In this document: positions 1 through 9,420 of the stretch, piece by piece
Position numbering within the stretch: the first letter of the stretch is position 1
How the letters are laid out: the number at the start of each line of letters is the position of its first letter
Assembly: GCA_002707155.1 (NCBI GenBank)
Contig: PAME01000001.1
Location: forward strand, 542,029-606,028
Origin: Crocinitomicaceae bacterium
Lineage (GTDB): Bacteria; Bacteroidota; Bacteroidia; Flavobacteriales_G; Salibacteraceae
Direction: 5' to 3'
Length of the DNA: 64,000 nucleotides
The notes under the pieces: model-generated
Told to the model about the DNA's origin: nothing
What the model saw: only the letters and a program-made list of their open reading frames with translations
Database searches by the model: none
Program-made: the position numbers and the translations under genes

Positions 1-1817
1 AAGGTTTAAAAGAAATTGCCTCTAGAATACATGAACGAACGAATAGACTTGCCTGTGCGATAGAAAATTTAGGCTACGAATTGGTAAACGATAGTTGGTT
101 CGATACTCTTACTATAAAAGCCGAAGAAAGTAACGTAAAGCGGATCTTTGAAGACAAAGAAATAAACCTCTGGTACGGCGAGGGTACAGTGACTGTGAGC
201 TTGGACGAAACAGTTATGAGTGATGACGTAGCTGATTTGGTAACATGTTTTGCTAAAGTTAAAGGTCAAAATGTAAACATTGGTGAATGCAGTATTGGAA
301 TACCTCCTCACTTGAATAGAACCTCTAAGTTTCTGACCCATCCTACGTTTAATAGCTACCACTCCGAGAGTGAAATGTTGCGTTACCTGAAAACATTAGA
401 GAATAAAGATATTTCGCTTACGCACTCCATGATTTCTTTGGGTTCTTGTACTATGAAATTGAATGCAGCTGCGCAGATGTATCCAGTTTCTAAGCCAGAG
501 TTTGCTAACATGCACCCATTTTCTCCGGCTGATCAGACTTCTGGTTACGATCAAGTAATTGAGGATTTAGAAGAATGGCTTTGTGCAATCACAGGATTTG
601 CGGCAATTTCTTTTCAGCCAAATTCTGGAGCACAAGGAGAGTATACTGGCTTACTTACCATAAGAGCTTACCATAAAGCAAATGGTGACCATCAGCGTAA
701 AATTGCTTTAATACCTTCGTCTGCACACGGAACAAACCCTGCTTCCGCGGTTATGGCAGGAATGGAAGTTGTGGTAGTAAAAAGTTTAGAAAACGGAAAC
801 ATTGATGTTAACGATTTAAGGGAAAAAGCGGAAAAGTACTCAGACACGTTGTCTTGTTTAATGGTTACTTACCCTTCAACGCACGGAGTTTTCGAAGAGT
901 CTATTATTGAAATGACAGATATTATTCATGCAAACGGCGGTCAAGTATACATGGATGGCGCCAACATGAACGCTCAAGTTGGCCTTACCAGTCCAGGTAA
1001 TATTGGAGCAGATGTGTGTCACTTGAATTTGCATAAAACATTTGCCATACCTCATGGTGGAGGTGGTCCAGGTGTTGGGCCGATTGGAGTAGCGGAACAT
1101 TTAGCAAAATTTTTGCCGGGTCATTCATTTCGACTAACCGAAAACCCAGATGCCGTTTCCGCCGTTAGTGGTGCACCTTATGGAAGTGCTTCTATCTTGT
1201 TGATTTCCTATGCGTATTGTAAAATGTTGGGAAAAACTGGATTGAGAGAATCTACCGAATACGCCATTCTAAATGCGAATTACATCAAGAATCGATTGGA
1301 GGATTACTATCCTGTGCTGTATTTAGGAGAGAGTGGTAGAGTTGCTCATGAAATGATCTTGGATTGTAGAGGCTTCAAAAAAACCGCAGGAATAGAGGTG
1401 GTTGATATTGCTAAGCGTTTGATTGACTATGGATTTCATGCTCCAACAGTAAGTTTTCCAGTTGCAGGCACTCTTATGATCGAGCCTACTGAAAGTGAGA
1501 GCAAATCAGAGTTAGATCGTTTTTGTAGTGCAATGATTAGTATTCGAAAGGAAATAGCTGAAATTGAAGATGGAACTGCTGATCGAGAAAATAATGTGGT
1601 CAAAAATGCGCCGCACAGAGCTCAGGAAATAATTAGTTCAAATTGGGATAAACCTTACTCTAGAGAAAAAGCGGCATACCCAATGCCAAACTTGCTCATG
1701 AATAAATATTGGGCTCCAGTTGCTAGAATTGACGATGCCTTTGGAGATCGGAATTTGATTTGCGCTTGCCCTCCTCTGGAGGATTACGAAGATCAAGAGT
1801 ATAAAATTACTTTATAA
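1..1817 (+). CDS. gcvP: Glycine dehydrogenase (decarboxylating), P-protein, C-terminal part
   Basis: This is the C-terminal ~600 residues of the PLP-dependent P-protein of the glycine cleavage system, which decarboxylates glycine and passes the aminomethyl group to the lipoyl H-protein. The reading frame is open from base 3, so the true start lies before the window. The PLP-lysine motif [18 protein letters not shown] is intact, with the lysine codon at 1035-1037, and the glycine-rich segment after it is conserved. The terminal PPLEDY-type segment is typical of GcvP. A hairpin terminator follows 5 nt after the stop. The family assignment is secure. Only the N-terminal half is missing, because of the window edge. 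Confidence 0.97.
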   Translation, partial: GLKEIASRIHERTNRLACAIENLGYELVNDSWFDTLTIKAEESNVKRIFEDKEINLWYGEGTVTVSLDETVMSDDVADLVTCFAKVKGQNVNIGECSIGIPPHLNRTSKFLTHPTFNSYHSESEMLRYLKTLENKDISLTHSMISLGSCTMKLNAAAQMYPVSKPEFANMHPFSPADQTSGYDQVIEDLEEWLCAITGFAAISFQPNSGAQGEYTGLLTIRAYHKANGDHQRKIALIPSSAHGTNPASAVMAGMEVVVVKSLENGNIDVNDLREKAEKYSDTLSCLMVTYPSTHGVFEESIIEMTDIIHANGGQVYMDGANMNAQVGLTSPGNIGADVCHLNLHKTFAIPHGGGGPGVGPIGVAEHLAKFLPGHSFRLTENPDAVSAVSGAPYGSASILLISYAYCKMLGKTGLRESTEYAILNANYIKNRLEDYYPVLYLGESGRVAHEMILDCRGFKKTAGIEVVDIAKRLIDYGFHAPTVSFPVAGTLMIEPTESESKSELDRFCSAMISIRKEIAEIEDGTADRENNVVKNAPHRAQEIISSNWDKPYSREKAAYPMPNLLMNKYWAPVARIDDAFGDRNLICACPPLEDYEDQEYKITL

Positions 1818-1822
1818 GAAAT

Positions 1823-1850
1823 AAAAAGGGAGCGTTCGCGTTCCCTTTTT
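1823..1850 (+). terminator. Rho-independent-like terminator after gcvP
   Basis: A 12-bp stem (1823-1834 with 1839-1850, one G-T pair) closes on a TTCG tetraloop. It begins with five A and ends with five T, so it could act in both directions. It lies between gcvP and the next secreted-protein gene. Confidence 0.85.
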
Positions 1851-1869
1851 CTTTGCTTATTTTCACCAT

Positions 1870-4512
1870 ATGAAACGCACACTAACCTTACTTACTTTGT
1901 TCTTAACACAATTGGTTTTTGGACAAAATTATCCAAGGCCAATAATTGTAAAAGACTCTAAAAAATCGGTTAAGCAAGCTTCTCCAACATATGGAACCTT
2001 AGCGGGTACGAATATTATCTATTCCGAAGATTTTGAATCAGCAAGTTCGCTTTCGGCAAAAGGAATAGCTGTAATTACTGCGGCTTCTGATGGCGGGTTT
2101 AAGATAGGAACTTCAGCAACAGCAAGTACAGGGCAAGTATGGAAAGTGCCTGCGAACACTAAGTTCGTATACACCAATGATGATGCGTGCAATTGCAATA
2201 AGTCCCAAGACAGTTTGATTATACCAATTCAAAATCTATTGATTTCAAAAGTATATCAGCTGAGGTTTAGTGTCTATTTTGATGCTTTAAGTGCCAAAGA
2301 AGAAGCTTTTGTTATTGCCAAAAATGGGTTAAAAACAACTGCACTGAGCTCTGTAAAAAGTGCTAGCGGTTGGCAGGAGTATATTGTTCCTCTTTCTGGG
2401 TTGGCTGGAAATACACAAATTGTCTTTGTGTATAACGATGGTGGCTTATGGAGTGGAGGCTTAGCAATTGATAATATTGCTATTTGCGAACCTCCCCAAG
2501 GAGTTAATTTAGGGCTAGAATCTATATCTTTTAACGGACTAAATAGTTCGAATGCGTACAGGGAATATCCGGCTCATCATGCTTCTAAAATGCCCTTGAA
2601 AATTGAATCTAACTTTATCAACCTTGGGAGGTACTCAGCAACAAATGCACAGGTCGATTTTACAATAAGTGGTTATGGTTCTTCAAGACAAACATCGCTG
2701 CCACTTTCTTTACTTCCTAATTCAGACACTTTAGTTACACTTCACCCCAATTATATTCCAGCAAGTGGGATAGGGAATTACGAGATGTTATTTGTAAATA
2801 AATCAGATTCTGTAGAATCTGAAACATCTAAAGACTCCTTAAAGTTTAATCTCAACATTACCGATACGGTTATTTCTAGAGTAGGTGATGAAAACCCAAC
2901 AAGTGGTTTCTGGTTCGGCCCGAATCAGGCTTTTGACTTGTCTTCTTTGGTTGAAATCAAAACACCAGATACAGCTAACTCTGTTTCAGTATTTATTCAT
3001 TCTAGCTCAAAAATTGGTGCTGTATTTGACGTGATGATTTTGAATGAATTTTTTCAGGATAATGTTGTACCTCCAGTATTTCCGCCTGTTGGAACAGAAA
3101 TAAAGGTTACTCAAAAGATGTTGGGAAATTGGAACACCTTTAAAATTCCAGATACGTATTTGAAAACTGGAAAATATTATACTGGATTCCGTACTAGAGG
3201 AGATGAAGTACTGGTTGGCGTATCAGAAGCTCAGTCACAGGATGGTGTATCGTTCTTGAATATTGGTACAGGATACGCGTCAAGCAATTATTTGCCTTGC
3301 GTTAAGTTAAACCTCAAATCCAGAAGCTGTGCAATAAATGCCGCAGTTACAACAACAAAGTCAACTTGTGGGGGAACAACAGGTTCTGCGGGAGTAACAG
3401 TTTCAGGAGGTTCAGCACCTATTAGTTACCTATGGTCGCAAAATGCTGGAAGTAGTAATTTAAATTCTATTGCTGGTTTATCATCGGGTTTATATGGAGT
3501 TACCGTATCCGATACCTTGGGTTGCAGCCTAGCTTTGCCCGTAACAATTTCAGATACCAATGGCCCTAGCATTAGTCTAAAAAACAGCACAAATGAAATT
3601 TGCTTTGGGGACTTAGCAGGCAGTATTTCTGTTTCTGCAAGTTCTGGGATCGCACCTTATACTTTCGCTTGGAGTGATGGGCAGTCAGACTCTACCATTC
3701 AAAATTTAAGGGCGGGCAGCTATGCGCTTACACTTACAGACAATACCGGAGGCGGTTGCAAAACAATAGAAAACTTCACTATTTCTGGGCCAAAAGCACC
3801 TCTTTCTGTTGACTTTGTGGTTGAAGACAACAAATGCTTTAATGATACGATGGGTTCAATTAGAGCAAATGTGTTTGGAGGGGTTCCAAACTATAAATAT
3901 GCTTGGGAGGATACTTCTAAAAAGTTGAATGTAAACTCAGGGCTGATGTCAGGTACCTATCGATTAACTATAACTGATACAAACAATTGCACGCTAGTGG
4001 ACTCAGTTCGGGTCAATGGTTCAACCCCAATTGTTATAAATTTAAATGTATTGGATACTGGAAATGTAGGTGCGATAGAAGCTGCAGTAAGTGGAGGTAA
4101 TGAACCGCTAAACTTTAAGTGGACGGGTCCAACTGGATTTAGAAATCCCGGTACAAAAAATCTATCGGATTTATTAATCCAAGGCAAGTACACACTTGAA
4201 GTAACTGATGCTGATGGTTGTGAATTTTCTGAGTTGGGCGAATTAGCTGGCGTTGTTGCTGAAGATGAGGTTGTGAGCCCTAATCGGTATAACTTGTTCC
4301 CAAATCCCTCTAAAGGAAAGATGTATTTAGACTTTAGCACTGCTACCTCTGGACACTATTCCGTATATAACATAGCGGGAAAATTGGTTCACGAAGAACA
4401 ATTCAGAGAGCAAAGTGTTATGCTAATAAATAAACTCAACGCTGGAGTTTATATTTTAAATGTGAACATCAATAATGTTCAGGTTAAATACAAACTCATA
4501 TTCCAAGATTAA
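1870..4512 (+). CDS. Secreted SprB-repeat protein with type IX secretion C-terminal sorting domain
   Basis: An 880-aa exported protein. Residues 1-19 form a signal peptide ending FGQ. The N-terminal third resembles a jelly-roll adhesion module (two Cys in DACNCNK). From about residue 490 there are at least three SprB-type repeats of ~80 residues, recognisable by the pattern S-C-G-x-x-x-G-S...G-G-x-x-P-x-x-Y-x-W-S...L-x-x-G-x-Y-x-V-T-V-x-D. The last ~75 residues form a type A T9SS sorting domain (NLFPNPSKGK, then a GVYILNV-type strand). SprB repeats are known from the gliding adhesin SprB, but this protein is far smaller, so an adhesin or surface-matrix role is inferred. Its stop codon directly abuts the ATG of the next gene. 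Confidence 0.85.
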   Translation: MKRTLTLLTLFLTQLVFGQNYPRPIIVKDSKKSVKQASPTYGTLAGTNIIYSEDFESASSLSAKGIAVITAASDGGFKIGTSATASTGQVWKVPANTKFVYTNDDACNCNKSQDSLIIPIQNLLISKVYQLRFSVYFDALSAKEEAFVIAKNGLKTTALSSVKSASGWQEYIVPLSGLAGNTQIVFVYNDGGLWSGGLAIDNIAICEPPQGVNLGLESISFNGLNSSNAYREYPAHHASKMPLKIESNFINLGRYSATNAQVDFTISGYGSSRQTSLPLSLLPNSDTLVTLHPNYIPASGIGNYEMLFVNKSDSVESETSKDSLKFNLNITDTVISRVGDENPTSGFWFGPNQAFDLSSLVEIKTPDTANSVSVFIHSSSKIGAVFDVMILNEFFQDNVVPPVFPPVGTEIKVTQKMLGNWNTFKIPDTYLKTGKYYTGFRTRGDEVLVGVSEAQSQDGVSFLNIGTGYASSNYLPCVKLNLKSRSCAINAAVTTTKSTCGGTTGSAGVTVSGGSAPISYLWSQNAGSSNLNSIAGLSSGLYGVTVSDTLGCSLALPVTISDTNGPSISLKNSTNEICFGDLAGSISVSASSGIAPYTFAWSDGQSDSTIQNLRAGSYALTLTDNTGGGCKTIENFTISGPKAPLSVDFVVEDNKCFNDTMGSIRANVFGGVPNYKYAWEDTSKKLNVNSGLMSGTYRLTITDTNNCTLVDSVRVNGSTPIVINLNVLDTGNVGAIEAAVSGGNEPLNFKWTGPTGFRNPGTKNLSDLLIQGKYTLEVTDADGCEFSELGELAGVVAEDEVVSPNRYNLFPNPSKGKMYLDFSTATSGHYSVYNIAGKLVHEEQFREQSVMLINKLNAGVYILNVNINNVQVKYKLIFQD

Positions 4513-5061
4513 ATGAAAGTGTATACGAAAACGGGTGACAAGGGTCAAACGTCATTATTTGGAGGCAAAAGAATCTCAAAATCTGATTTAAGAATAGAAT
4601 CCTACGGAACAGTTGATGAGTTGAACTCGTGGATTGGATTAATTCGGGATCAAGATATTAATTCAGCCCAAACAGCAGTGCTTATAGAGATTCAAGACCG
4701 CTTGTTCACTCTGGGATCAATGTTGGCAAGTGACCCAGAAAAGCCATTAAAAAATATTCCTCTAATAGAAGATAAAGACATTACCTTCTTAGAAGAGGAA
4801 ATGGATAGGATGGATGAAGAATTGCCTCAAATGAAATCTTTTGTACTTCCAGGAGGTAATGTCATAGTCTCATATTGTCATTTAGCGCGTTGCGTTTGTC
4901 GAAGAGCTGAGCGAATGGTAATTCGTTTGAGTGAAGAAAGTAAGGTTGATGAAATTGATATTCGTTATTTAAATCGATTGAGCGATTATTTATTTGTATT
5001 GTCTCGAAAGGTTACTTTGGATAAAAACGCAACTGAAACGCCATGGAAACCACGAGTTTAG
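4513..5061 (+). CDS. Cob(I)yrinic acid a,c-diamide / cob(I)alamin adenosyltransferase, PduO type
   Basis: A 182-aa enzyme of the PduO-type family, which transfers the adenosyl group of ATP to cob(I)alamin to make coenzyme B12. The N-terminal ATP-binding signature YTKTGDKGQTSLFGGKR and the later SYGTVDELNS and CRRAERMVI motifs are all present, and the length is typical. The ATG follows the stop codon of the SprB-repeat gene with no spacer, so the two may be cotranscribed although their functions look unrelated. No cobalamin biosynthesis genes are in the window, so it probably serves salvage for a B12-dependent mutase elsewhere. Confidence 0.95.
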   Translation: MKVYTKTGDKGQTSLFGGKRISKSDLRIESYGTVDELNSWIGLIRDQDINSAQTAVLIEIQDRLFTLGSMLASDPEKPLKNIPLIEDKDITFLEEEMDRMDEELPQMKSFVLPGGNVIVSYCHLARCVCRRAERMVIRLSEESKVDEIDIRYLNRLSDYLFVLSRKVTLDKNATETPWKPRV

Positions 5062-5079
5062 GTCTATCGATAAATAGAT

Positions 5080-5109
5080 TTGCAAGTGAGCGTAAAAAAA
5101 TTACATTTG
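5080..5109 (+). promoter_or_regulatory. Bacteroidota-type promoter of the DUF2795 gene
   Basis: TTG at 5080-5082 and TACATTTG at 5102-5109 are separated by 19 nt. This fits the Bacteroidota sigma factor consensus (-33 TTG, -7 TAnnTTTG) better than any other site I found here. The start codon is 30 nt downstream. Confidence 0.7.
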
Positions 5110-5139
5110 CAAAAATTATAACCCTAATTCACAAGTAGA

Positions 5140-5361
5140 ATGTATTGGACTCTTGAACTAGCTTCATATATGGAAGATGCTCCTTGGCCGGCAAGCAAGG
5201 AAGAATTAATTGATTACGCGTTGCGTAGAGGGGCTCCGCTTGAGGTTGTAGAAAACCTTCAAGAGATTGAAGACGAGGGAGATACCTATGATACAATCGA
5301 GGACATTTGGCCAGACTATCCTTCTAAAGAAGATTTCTTCTTTAACGAAGACGAGTATTAG
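5140..5361 (+). CDS. DUF2795 family small acidic protein
   Basis: A 73-aa acidic protein of unknown function that matches the DUF2795 pattern: an aromatic N-terminus (MYWTLELASYMED), the phrase APWPASKEELIDYALRRGAP, then an E/D-rich tail ending in aromatic residues. Close relatives are widespread in Bacteroidota. It has no signal peptide, so it is probably cytoplasmic. It has its own promoter (5080-5109) and terminator (5386-5420), so it appears monocistronic. The spacing of hydrophobic residues suggests a short helical domain, but no function can be inferred. Confidence 0.9.
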   Translation: MYWTLELASYMEDAPWPASKEELIDYALRRGAPLEVVENLQEIEDEGDTYDTIEDIWPDYPSKEDFFFNEDEY

Positions 5362-5385
5362 CTACGCTATTAAACGACATTTAAT

Positions 5386-5420
5386 AAAAGCCATTTCGAT
5401 AATTCGGAGTGGCTTTTTTT
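5386..5420 (+). terminator. Terminator after the DUF2795 gene
   Basis: AAAAGCCA at 5386-5393 pairs with TGGCTTTT at 5410-5417, and the T run continues to 5420. It lies 25 nt past the stop codon. The rest of the gap to 5655 holds no convincing gene; two short hairpins are visible near 5472 and 5601. Confidence 0.8.
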
Positions 5421-5655
5421 GTTTTTACAATTTTCAATTATATCTGGCAAATTCACGGGGCTGCATAACTAGACAATAGCTGTCTATTCCAGCGTTGGCT
5501 GCTTTTTCCTAGCATCACCCAAATCTTTGCCCTATTGCCAAGAAGTTTCCTCACAATTGCTTAAATCAAAGCTAAACTAAACCGCGTTCAGCGTACTTTG
5601 CTGCATCGTGCAGAAGATGGTTATTGCAAGAAATGGTTTTGTTAGAATTGCGTCT

Positions 5656-7065
5656 TTAAGGCTTCTTGCTTTCCTGCTCTACTTCAAGAATCGCTAGTGA
5701 TCGTTTTAACTCTTCTTGTCTATAATAATCAGCGGTTACGTCTTTGGCTGTAACTACAATTGCTTCAAACTCTCCCTTTTCATTAAAATAGGGGCGTTCT
5801 CTAAATTCTATGATTAAGTTTTGTTCTGTTGGTTGTTTAATTTCAAGATTATAATTTAATTCAAACCCTTTTTCATTCGAGAATTTTTTGAAATCAGAAG
5901 CAACTTTTTGATTGATTTTATTCTGCGTCAATAAATTGGGTAATTCGTTAAACCATTTTGTTTTGTTGTAGCCCGTAACCTTTTCAATATTATCGGTTAC
6001 ATATATAGGTACGCCCTCTTTGTCAAGAGTAAAGGAAAAAGTGTCTCCATGTTCCAGTATAAACCGCTGCTGAGTAAGGGTTTGAGATAAACTCTTTTTA
6101 CTTTGATACAGTTCCTCATTATTTTGGCTAATGTCCTTAAGGCTAATAATAAAAACAACCATCACCAAACCAATCATAGCAAAAAAGGATAGAAAAATAA
6201 TTTGAAGTTTCGCTTTTATCGGAGCTACAAAATCATTTTCAGAATTTACAAATAAAAGTCCAAAACGTTCTTGAAACAACTTAAAGGGCTGGTAACTCGT
6301 CATGTATACAAATGAAGATTTTGGCAGTTTGTGTAATAAATACCCCGCCTTATTGTCCAAAATATTATTTATTATTTCTTGTTTTTTATGATCGTAAAGT
6401 TGAAATTCCGCTTCAAATTGTTCACCGCGATCCAATGTCTTAAAGCCAATATTTTCGGTAAAGATTACTTTAGAACTAAATTCTCCAGTGTATTGTTTAT
6501 AGGCTTCGTTTTTAATCATTTTAATAATATCTATAACGGCACCTATATAGACTTCTTGCTCTTCTCTAACATGCAACAAACTCATTAATAGCACTTTGCT
6601 GCCCTCTAAGTGGAGTATTTTAGGCTTGCTTGTAAATTGAAGCGGCAATAATTTGTCTTCTAATTGGCCAGTTCCTTCATGGGTTATTCCTAAACTATCT
6701 TGATTCATATAATAAAACAGGCTTTTATTATAGATATAAACAGTGTCGACAAATCGACTATAACGGTTGACTATGCGCTTAAGACGGTAACGTAGTTTTT
6801 CACTTTGAATATCGCTAGTGTCAAAGACCTCTCTAAAATCATCTAGTTTGGATAAATCTAGAAACTCTTTTTTAAACTCAATGATTTGAGTTTCTAAATG
6901 TGTTGTGGATAGTTTTAATTGCTGTTCAACAAATTGCTGACGTGAATCAATTTGATTGGTAATTAAGGTACTGCACAAGAAGTAACTTAGTACGAGCATT
7001 CCAATAATAATTACAGGAAGTGCAAAAAATGTTACGGGACTTGTTTTGGCAAAATCTTTAAGCAT
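5656..7065 (-). CDS. Two-transmembrane sensor protein with extracytoplasmic domain and C-terminal PAS domain, no kinase domain
   Basis: A 469-aa membrane protein. One transmembrane helix lies at about residues 13-36. A ~250-residue extracytoplasmic domain of Cache-like size follows, then a second helix at about 289-311, a short coiled coil, and a PAS domain at about 345-455 (FTLDKEGVPIYVTDNIEKVT, ending VVTAKDVTADY). This is the input half of a hybrid sensor kinase, but the protein stops ~15 residues after PAS. No H-box, ATPase, GGDEF or methyl-accepting region is present, and the sequence beyond the stop does not resume a kinase in any frame I checked. It may work with a separate output partner or be a truncated kinase. 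Confidence 0.8.
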   Translation of the reverse strand: MLKDFAKTSPVTFFALPVIIIGMLVLSYFLCSTLITNQIDSRQQFVEQQLKLSTTHLETQIIEFKKEFLDLSKLDDFREVFDTSDIQSEKLRYRLKRIVNRYSRFVDTVYIYNKSLFYYMNQDSLGITHEGTGQLEDKLLPLQFTSKPKILHLEGSKVLLMSLLHVREEQEVYIGAVIDIIKMIKNEAYKQYTGEFSSKVIFTENIGFKTLDRGEQFEAEFQLYDHKKQEIINNILDNKAGYLLHKLPKSSFVYMTSYQPFKLFQERFGLLFVNSENDFVAPIKAKLQIIFLSFFAMIGLVMVVFIISLKDISQNNEELYQSKKSLSQTLTQQRFILEHGDTFSFTLDKEGVPIYVTDNIEKVTGYNKTKWFNELPNLLTQNKINQKVASDFKKFSNEKGFELNYNLEIKQPTEQNLIIEFRERPYFNEKGEFEAIVVTAKDVTADYYRQEELKRSLAILEVEQESKKP

Positions 7066-7134
7066 GAATCAATATAGAAGGGGGCTAATTTACAATCTCT
7101 CGTTTAATTGAACCAAGAATAATGGTGTAAATTC

Positions 7135-7815
7135 CTAGTTTGCTATGGCTATTGTTCCCACGTAAACTTTACAATTTGGAATTGTATTAAACTCAGCAGC
7201 TAATGAGGATAGCGTGGATCCAGTGGTAATGACATCATCAATGAGCAGGACACTTTTGTTTTCAAAAATTTCTGGACGTTTAATCTTAAAAATCTTATCG
7301 GCGTTTTCATGTCTTTCAAAGTGTGATTTCGTAGTTTGAGAAGCAGTTGCTTTTATACGTATAACCATTTTATTTTCAAATACCGTATTGAGCTTTGATG
7401 CAATACTCTGTGCAATTGAATCGCATTGATTATATCCTCTCAAACGTTTTTTACTAATGTGCAGTGGAAGAGGGATTACATAATCGATTGATTTGTAACG
7501 TTTGTTTCTTGAAAGATGTTGCCCGATAATCTGCCCAAACTCTTCTCCTACTTTGATAATCCCCTTATACTTTAAAGCGTGCATCAAGTCTTGCACAGTG
7601 TTGCCAGTTTTGAAGTAGTAAAATGAAAAGCCATGTTCTATATCGCACTTTCCTTGAAGCAGTCTCATAACGGGGTTTTCTTCGAAAGTTTGAAATTTTG
7701 TTCTAGGCATTTTTATCCTGCAATTCAAGCAAATTGCCCAGGTACTTTTGTGAACAGGCATTTGACATCCTGCGCATATTTGTGGATAGAAAAGTGAAAT
7801 AATTTCTTTTAGCAT
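7135..7815 (-). CDS. ComF family protein (amidophosphoribosyltransferase-like)
   Basis: A 226-aa ComF-like protein. The N-terminus carries a CxxC...CxxC zinc-ribbon (CAGC, then CLNC). The C-terminal half is a phosphoribosyltransferase fold with the PRPP-binding loop VLLIDDVITTGSTL and the ComF-typical RLRGYNQ segment. ComF proteins are linked to uptake or processing of DNA in natural transformation, although the exact biochemical role is unsettled. It is transcribed divergently from the coiled-coil gene at 7882, with a 66-nt intergenic region. Confidence 0.93.
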   Translation of the reverse strand: MLKEIISLFYPQICAGCQMPVHKSTWAICLNCRIKMPRTKFQTFEENPVMRLLQGKCDIEHGFSFYYFKTGNTVQDLMHALKYKGIIKVGEEFGQIIGQHLSRNKRYKSIDYVIPLPLHISKKRLRGYNQCDSIAQSIASKLNTVFENKMVIRIKATASQTTKSHFERHENADKIFKIKRPEIFENKSVLLIDDVITTGSTLSSLAAEFNTIPNCKVYVGTIAIAN

Positions 7816-7840
7816 TGGTTTTCGCTGTTGCTTGTATAAT

Positions 7841-7848
7841 TAGCTTTG
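7841..7848 (+). promoter_or_regulatory. Putative -7 element TAGCTTTG upstream of the coiled-coil gene
   Basis: TAGCTTTG matches TAnnTTTG and lies 33 nt before the ATG at 7882. A TTG lies 23 nt upstream of it (7815-7817). Confidence 0.5.
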
Positions 7849-7881
7849 TTACGTTGCTATAAAAATACCAAAAAGTAAAAA

Positions 7882-8787
7882 ATGACTGAAACATCTGAAA
7901 AGCAAGAAAAATCCAATAAAGTTCTAATAGCTATTTTAACCCTTTCAATATTGGCTAATGTTGGGCTAATGATTATGTTGTTTGATGAAAAAGGAAAGAC
8001 TGAGCAGCTCACTGGTGAGAATGTTGAAATTACTACGGAGAAAAACGAGTTGGAATTAGAGCTAAACGATATGCTGTTACAATACGACAGCTTATCATCT
8101 GATAACGATACACTTAATGCGCAATTGTTAAGCGAAAGGGCTCGTGTTGAGGAGATGATACAGAAAGTTAAAAGCGGTAATTGGACCATATATAAGCTCA
8201 AAAAAGAAACCGAAAGTTTGCGTAAAATCATGAAAGGATTCGTGCATACAATTGACTCTTTGAATACGGCCAATATCGAATTAATGGCTGAGAATAAAAA
8301 CATAAAAGGAGAACTAGGAAAGGAAAGAGATAAGTCTAACCTATTAGAGTCGGAGAAAAGTAAGCTGGCTGAAAAGGTTAAAATTGGAGAAAAACTTCAA
8401 GCCGTTTTTATAGAATCTTACGGTCAAAAAGTTAAAAACAACAACATTCATAAACGCACGGAAAGAGCAAAAGCGGTAGAGAAAATTAAAACTTGCATAA
8501 CCGTAGGAGAAAACGACTTGGCAAAAGCGGGTAAGAAAATGGTTTATGTTAGAATAATTGGCCCTTCTGGAAAAGTACTAACCCTTAGCGAAGACAAGGC
8601 AAATATGTTTGAGTTTGATGGTATAAGAGGATTGTATTCCGTTAAAAAGGAGATAAACTATGAGAATAAGGAGATTGATGTTTGTTTGTATTGGGACGTT
8701 AAAACATCAGTTATCTCTGGTAAATACATCGTTTATGCTTATGCAGATAATCATGAAGTAGGGATTACAGAGTTTATTCTGGATTAA
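7882..8787 (+). CDS. Membrane-anchored coiled-coil protein of unknown function
   Basis: A 301-aa protein that I do not recognise as a named family. A single transmembrane helix at about residues 15-34 (VLIAILTLSILANVGLMIML) is followed by ~130 residues of strongly predicted coiled coil rich in E, K, L, N and S. A ~120-residue globular, probably beta-rich C-terminal domain follows (VYVRIIGPSGKVL, then VCLYWDVK, then IVYAYADNHEVG). Similar proteins are widespread in Bacteroidota, some loosely annotated as chromosome segregation proteins because of the coiled coil alone. With an N-in anchor, the coil and the C-terminal domain would be periplasmic. Confidence 0.8.
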   Translation: MTETSEKQEKSNKVLIAILTLSILANVGLMIMLFDEKGKTEQLTGENVEITTEKNELELELNDMLLQYDSLSSDNDTLNAQLLSERARVEEMIQKVKSGNWTIYKLKKETESLRKIMKGFVHTIDSLNTANIELMAENKNIKGELGKERDKSNLLESEKSKLAEKVKIGEKLQAVFIESYGQKVKNNNIHKRTERAKAVEKIKTCITVGENDLAKAGKKMVYVRIIGPSGKVLTLSEDKANMFEFDGIRGLYSVKKEINYENKEIDVCLYWDVKTSVISGKYIVYAYADNHEVGITEFILD

Positions 8788-8823
8788 GAAGTGAATTTAA
8801 TTATCGTCGCTCCAAAATTCAAG

Positions 8824-9418
8824 ATGCTAAAGTTTTTTTTGGCATTTCTTATTTTTTTTTTGCGTAAATTCTTTTGGTCAAAAGGCAAAAAAGCTGAAAC
8901 GGAAGGAGTTAAAGCTCATCGAAGAAAAATTGCCCTACGAGCCATTTGAAGTTTTGACAATTGAGAATAAAAAAGACTCAGTATTCCTTAGAAAGCAGTC
9001 TAAAAAAGTCAATTTGGATAAGAATAAAAATGAGGCGATTTACTTTTCAAAGCGATTGTTAAAGACCGTTCAAGACCCAAAAAATATGGGTGTAGGAATT
9101 GCTGCTCCTCAAGTAGGTGTACAAAGGCAAATAATACTCGTTCAGCGATTTGATAAGGCAAATGAGCCTTTCGAGATTTATATAAACCCGATTATTAAAA
9201 GTTGCTCTGATGAGCAGAAATTAGGTAAAGAAGGCTGCCTTTCGATACCAAATTATACTGCTGAAGTATTTCGGCCAATTAAAATTGTTGTGGAATATGT
9301 AGATTTAGATGGGAAAAAGCACATTGAGGAAATTTCGGGATTTACCTCAGTAATTTTTCAACATGAAATAGATCATTTGAACGGGATTCTATTTACTGAT
9401 CACCTCCAGTCAGAGTAG
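8824..9418 (+). CDS. Probably exported peptide deformylase; signal peptide separated from the catalytic domain by a frameshift in a T10 tract
   Basis: The catalytic part is open from 8831 to 9418 and has all three peptide deformylase motifs: GVGIAAPQVG, EGCLSIP and QHEIDHLNG. No ATG opens that frame; the only candidate in it is TTG at 8930. In the neighbouring frame, ATG at 8824 starts MLKFFLAFLIFF and runs into a T10 homopolymer at 8852-8861. With one T fewer the two frames join as MLKFFLAFLIFF, CVNSFGQ, KAKKLKRK, which is a classic flavobacterial signal peptide with cleavage near GQ. The deformylase is therefore probably exported. As written it needs slippage, is off, or carries a homopolymer sequencing error. 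The stop lies 2 nt from the convergent regulator gene. Confidence 0.85.
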
Positions 9419-9420
9419 CA

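Noticed and set aside
3957-4340. Minus-strand frame of 127 aa inside the SprB-repeat gene
   Set aside because: It is a shadow of the plus-strand gene. Its composition is unlike a real protein and it has no start context.
5421-5655. Possible lost kinase domain or small gene downstream of the PAS protein
   Set aside because: No frame on either strand gives H-box or ATPase motifs, or a credible start. Only two short hairpins are visible.
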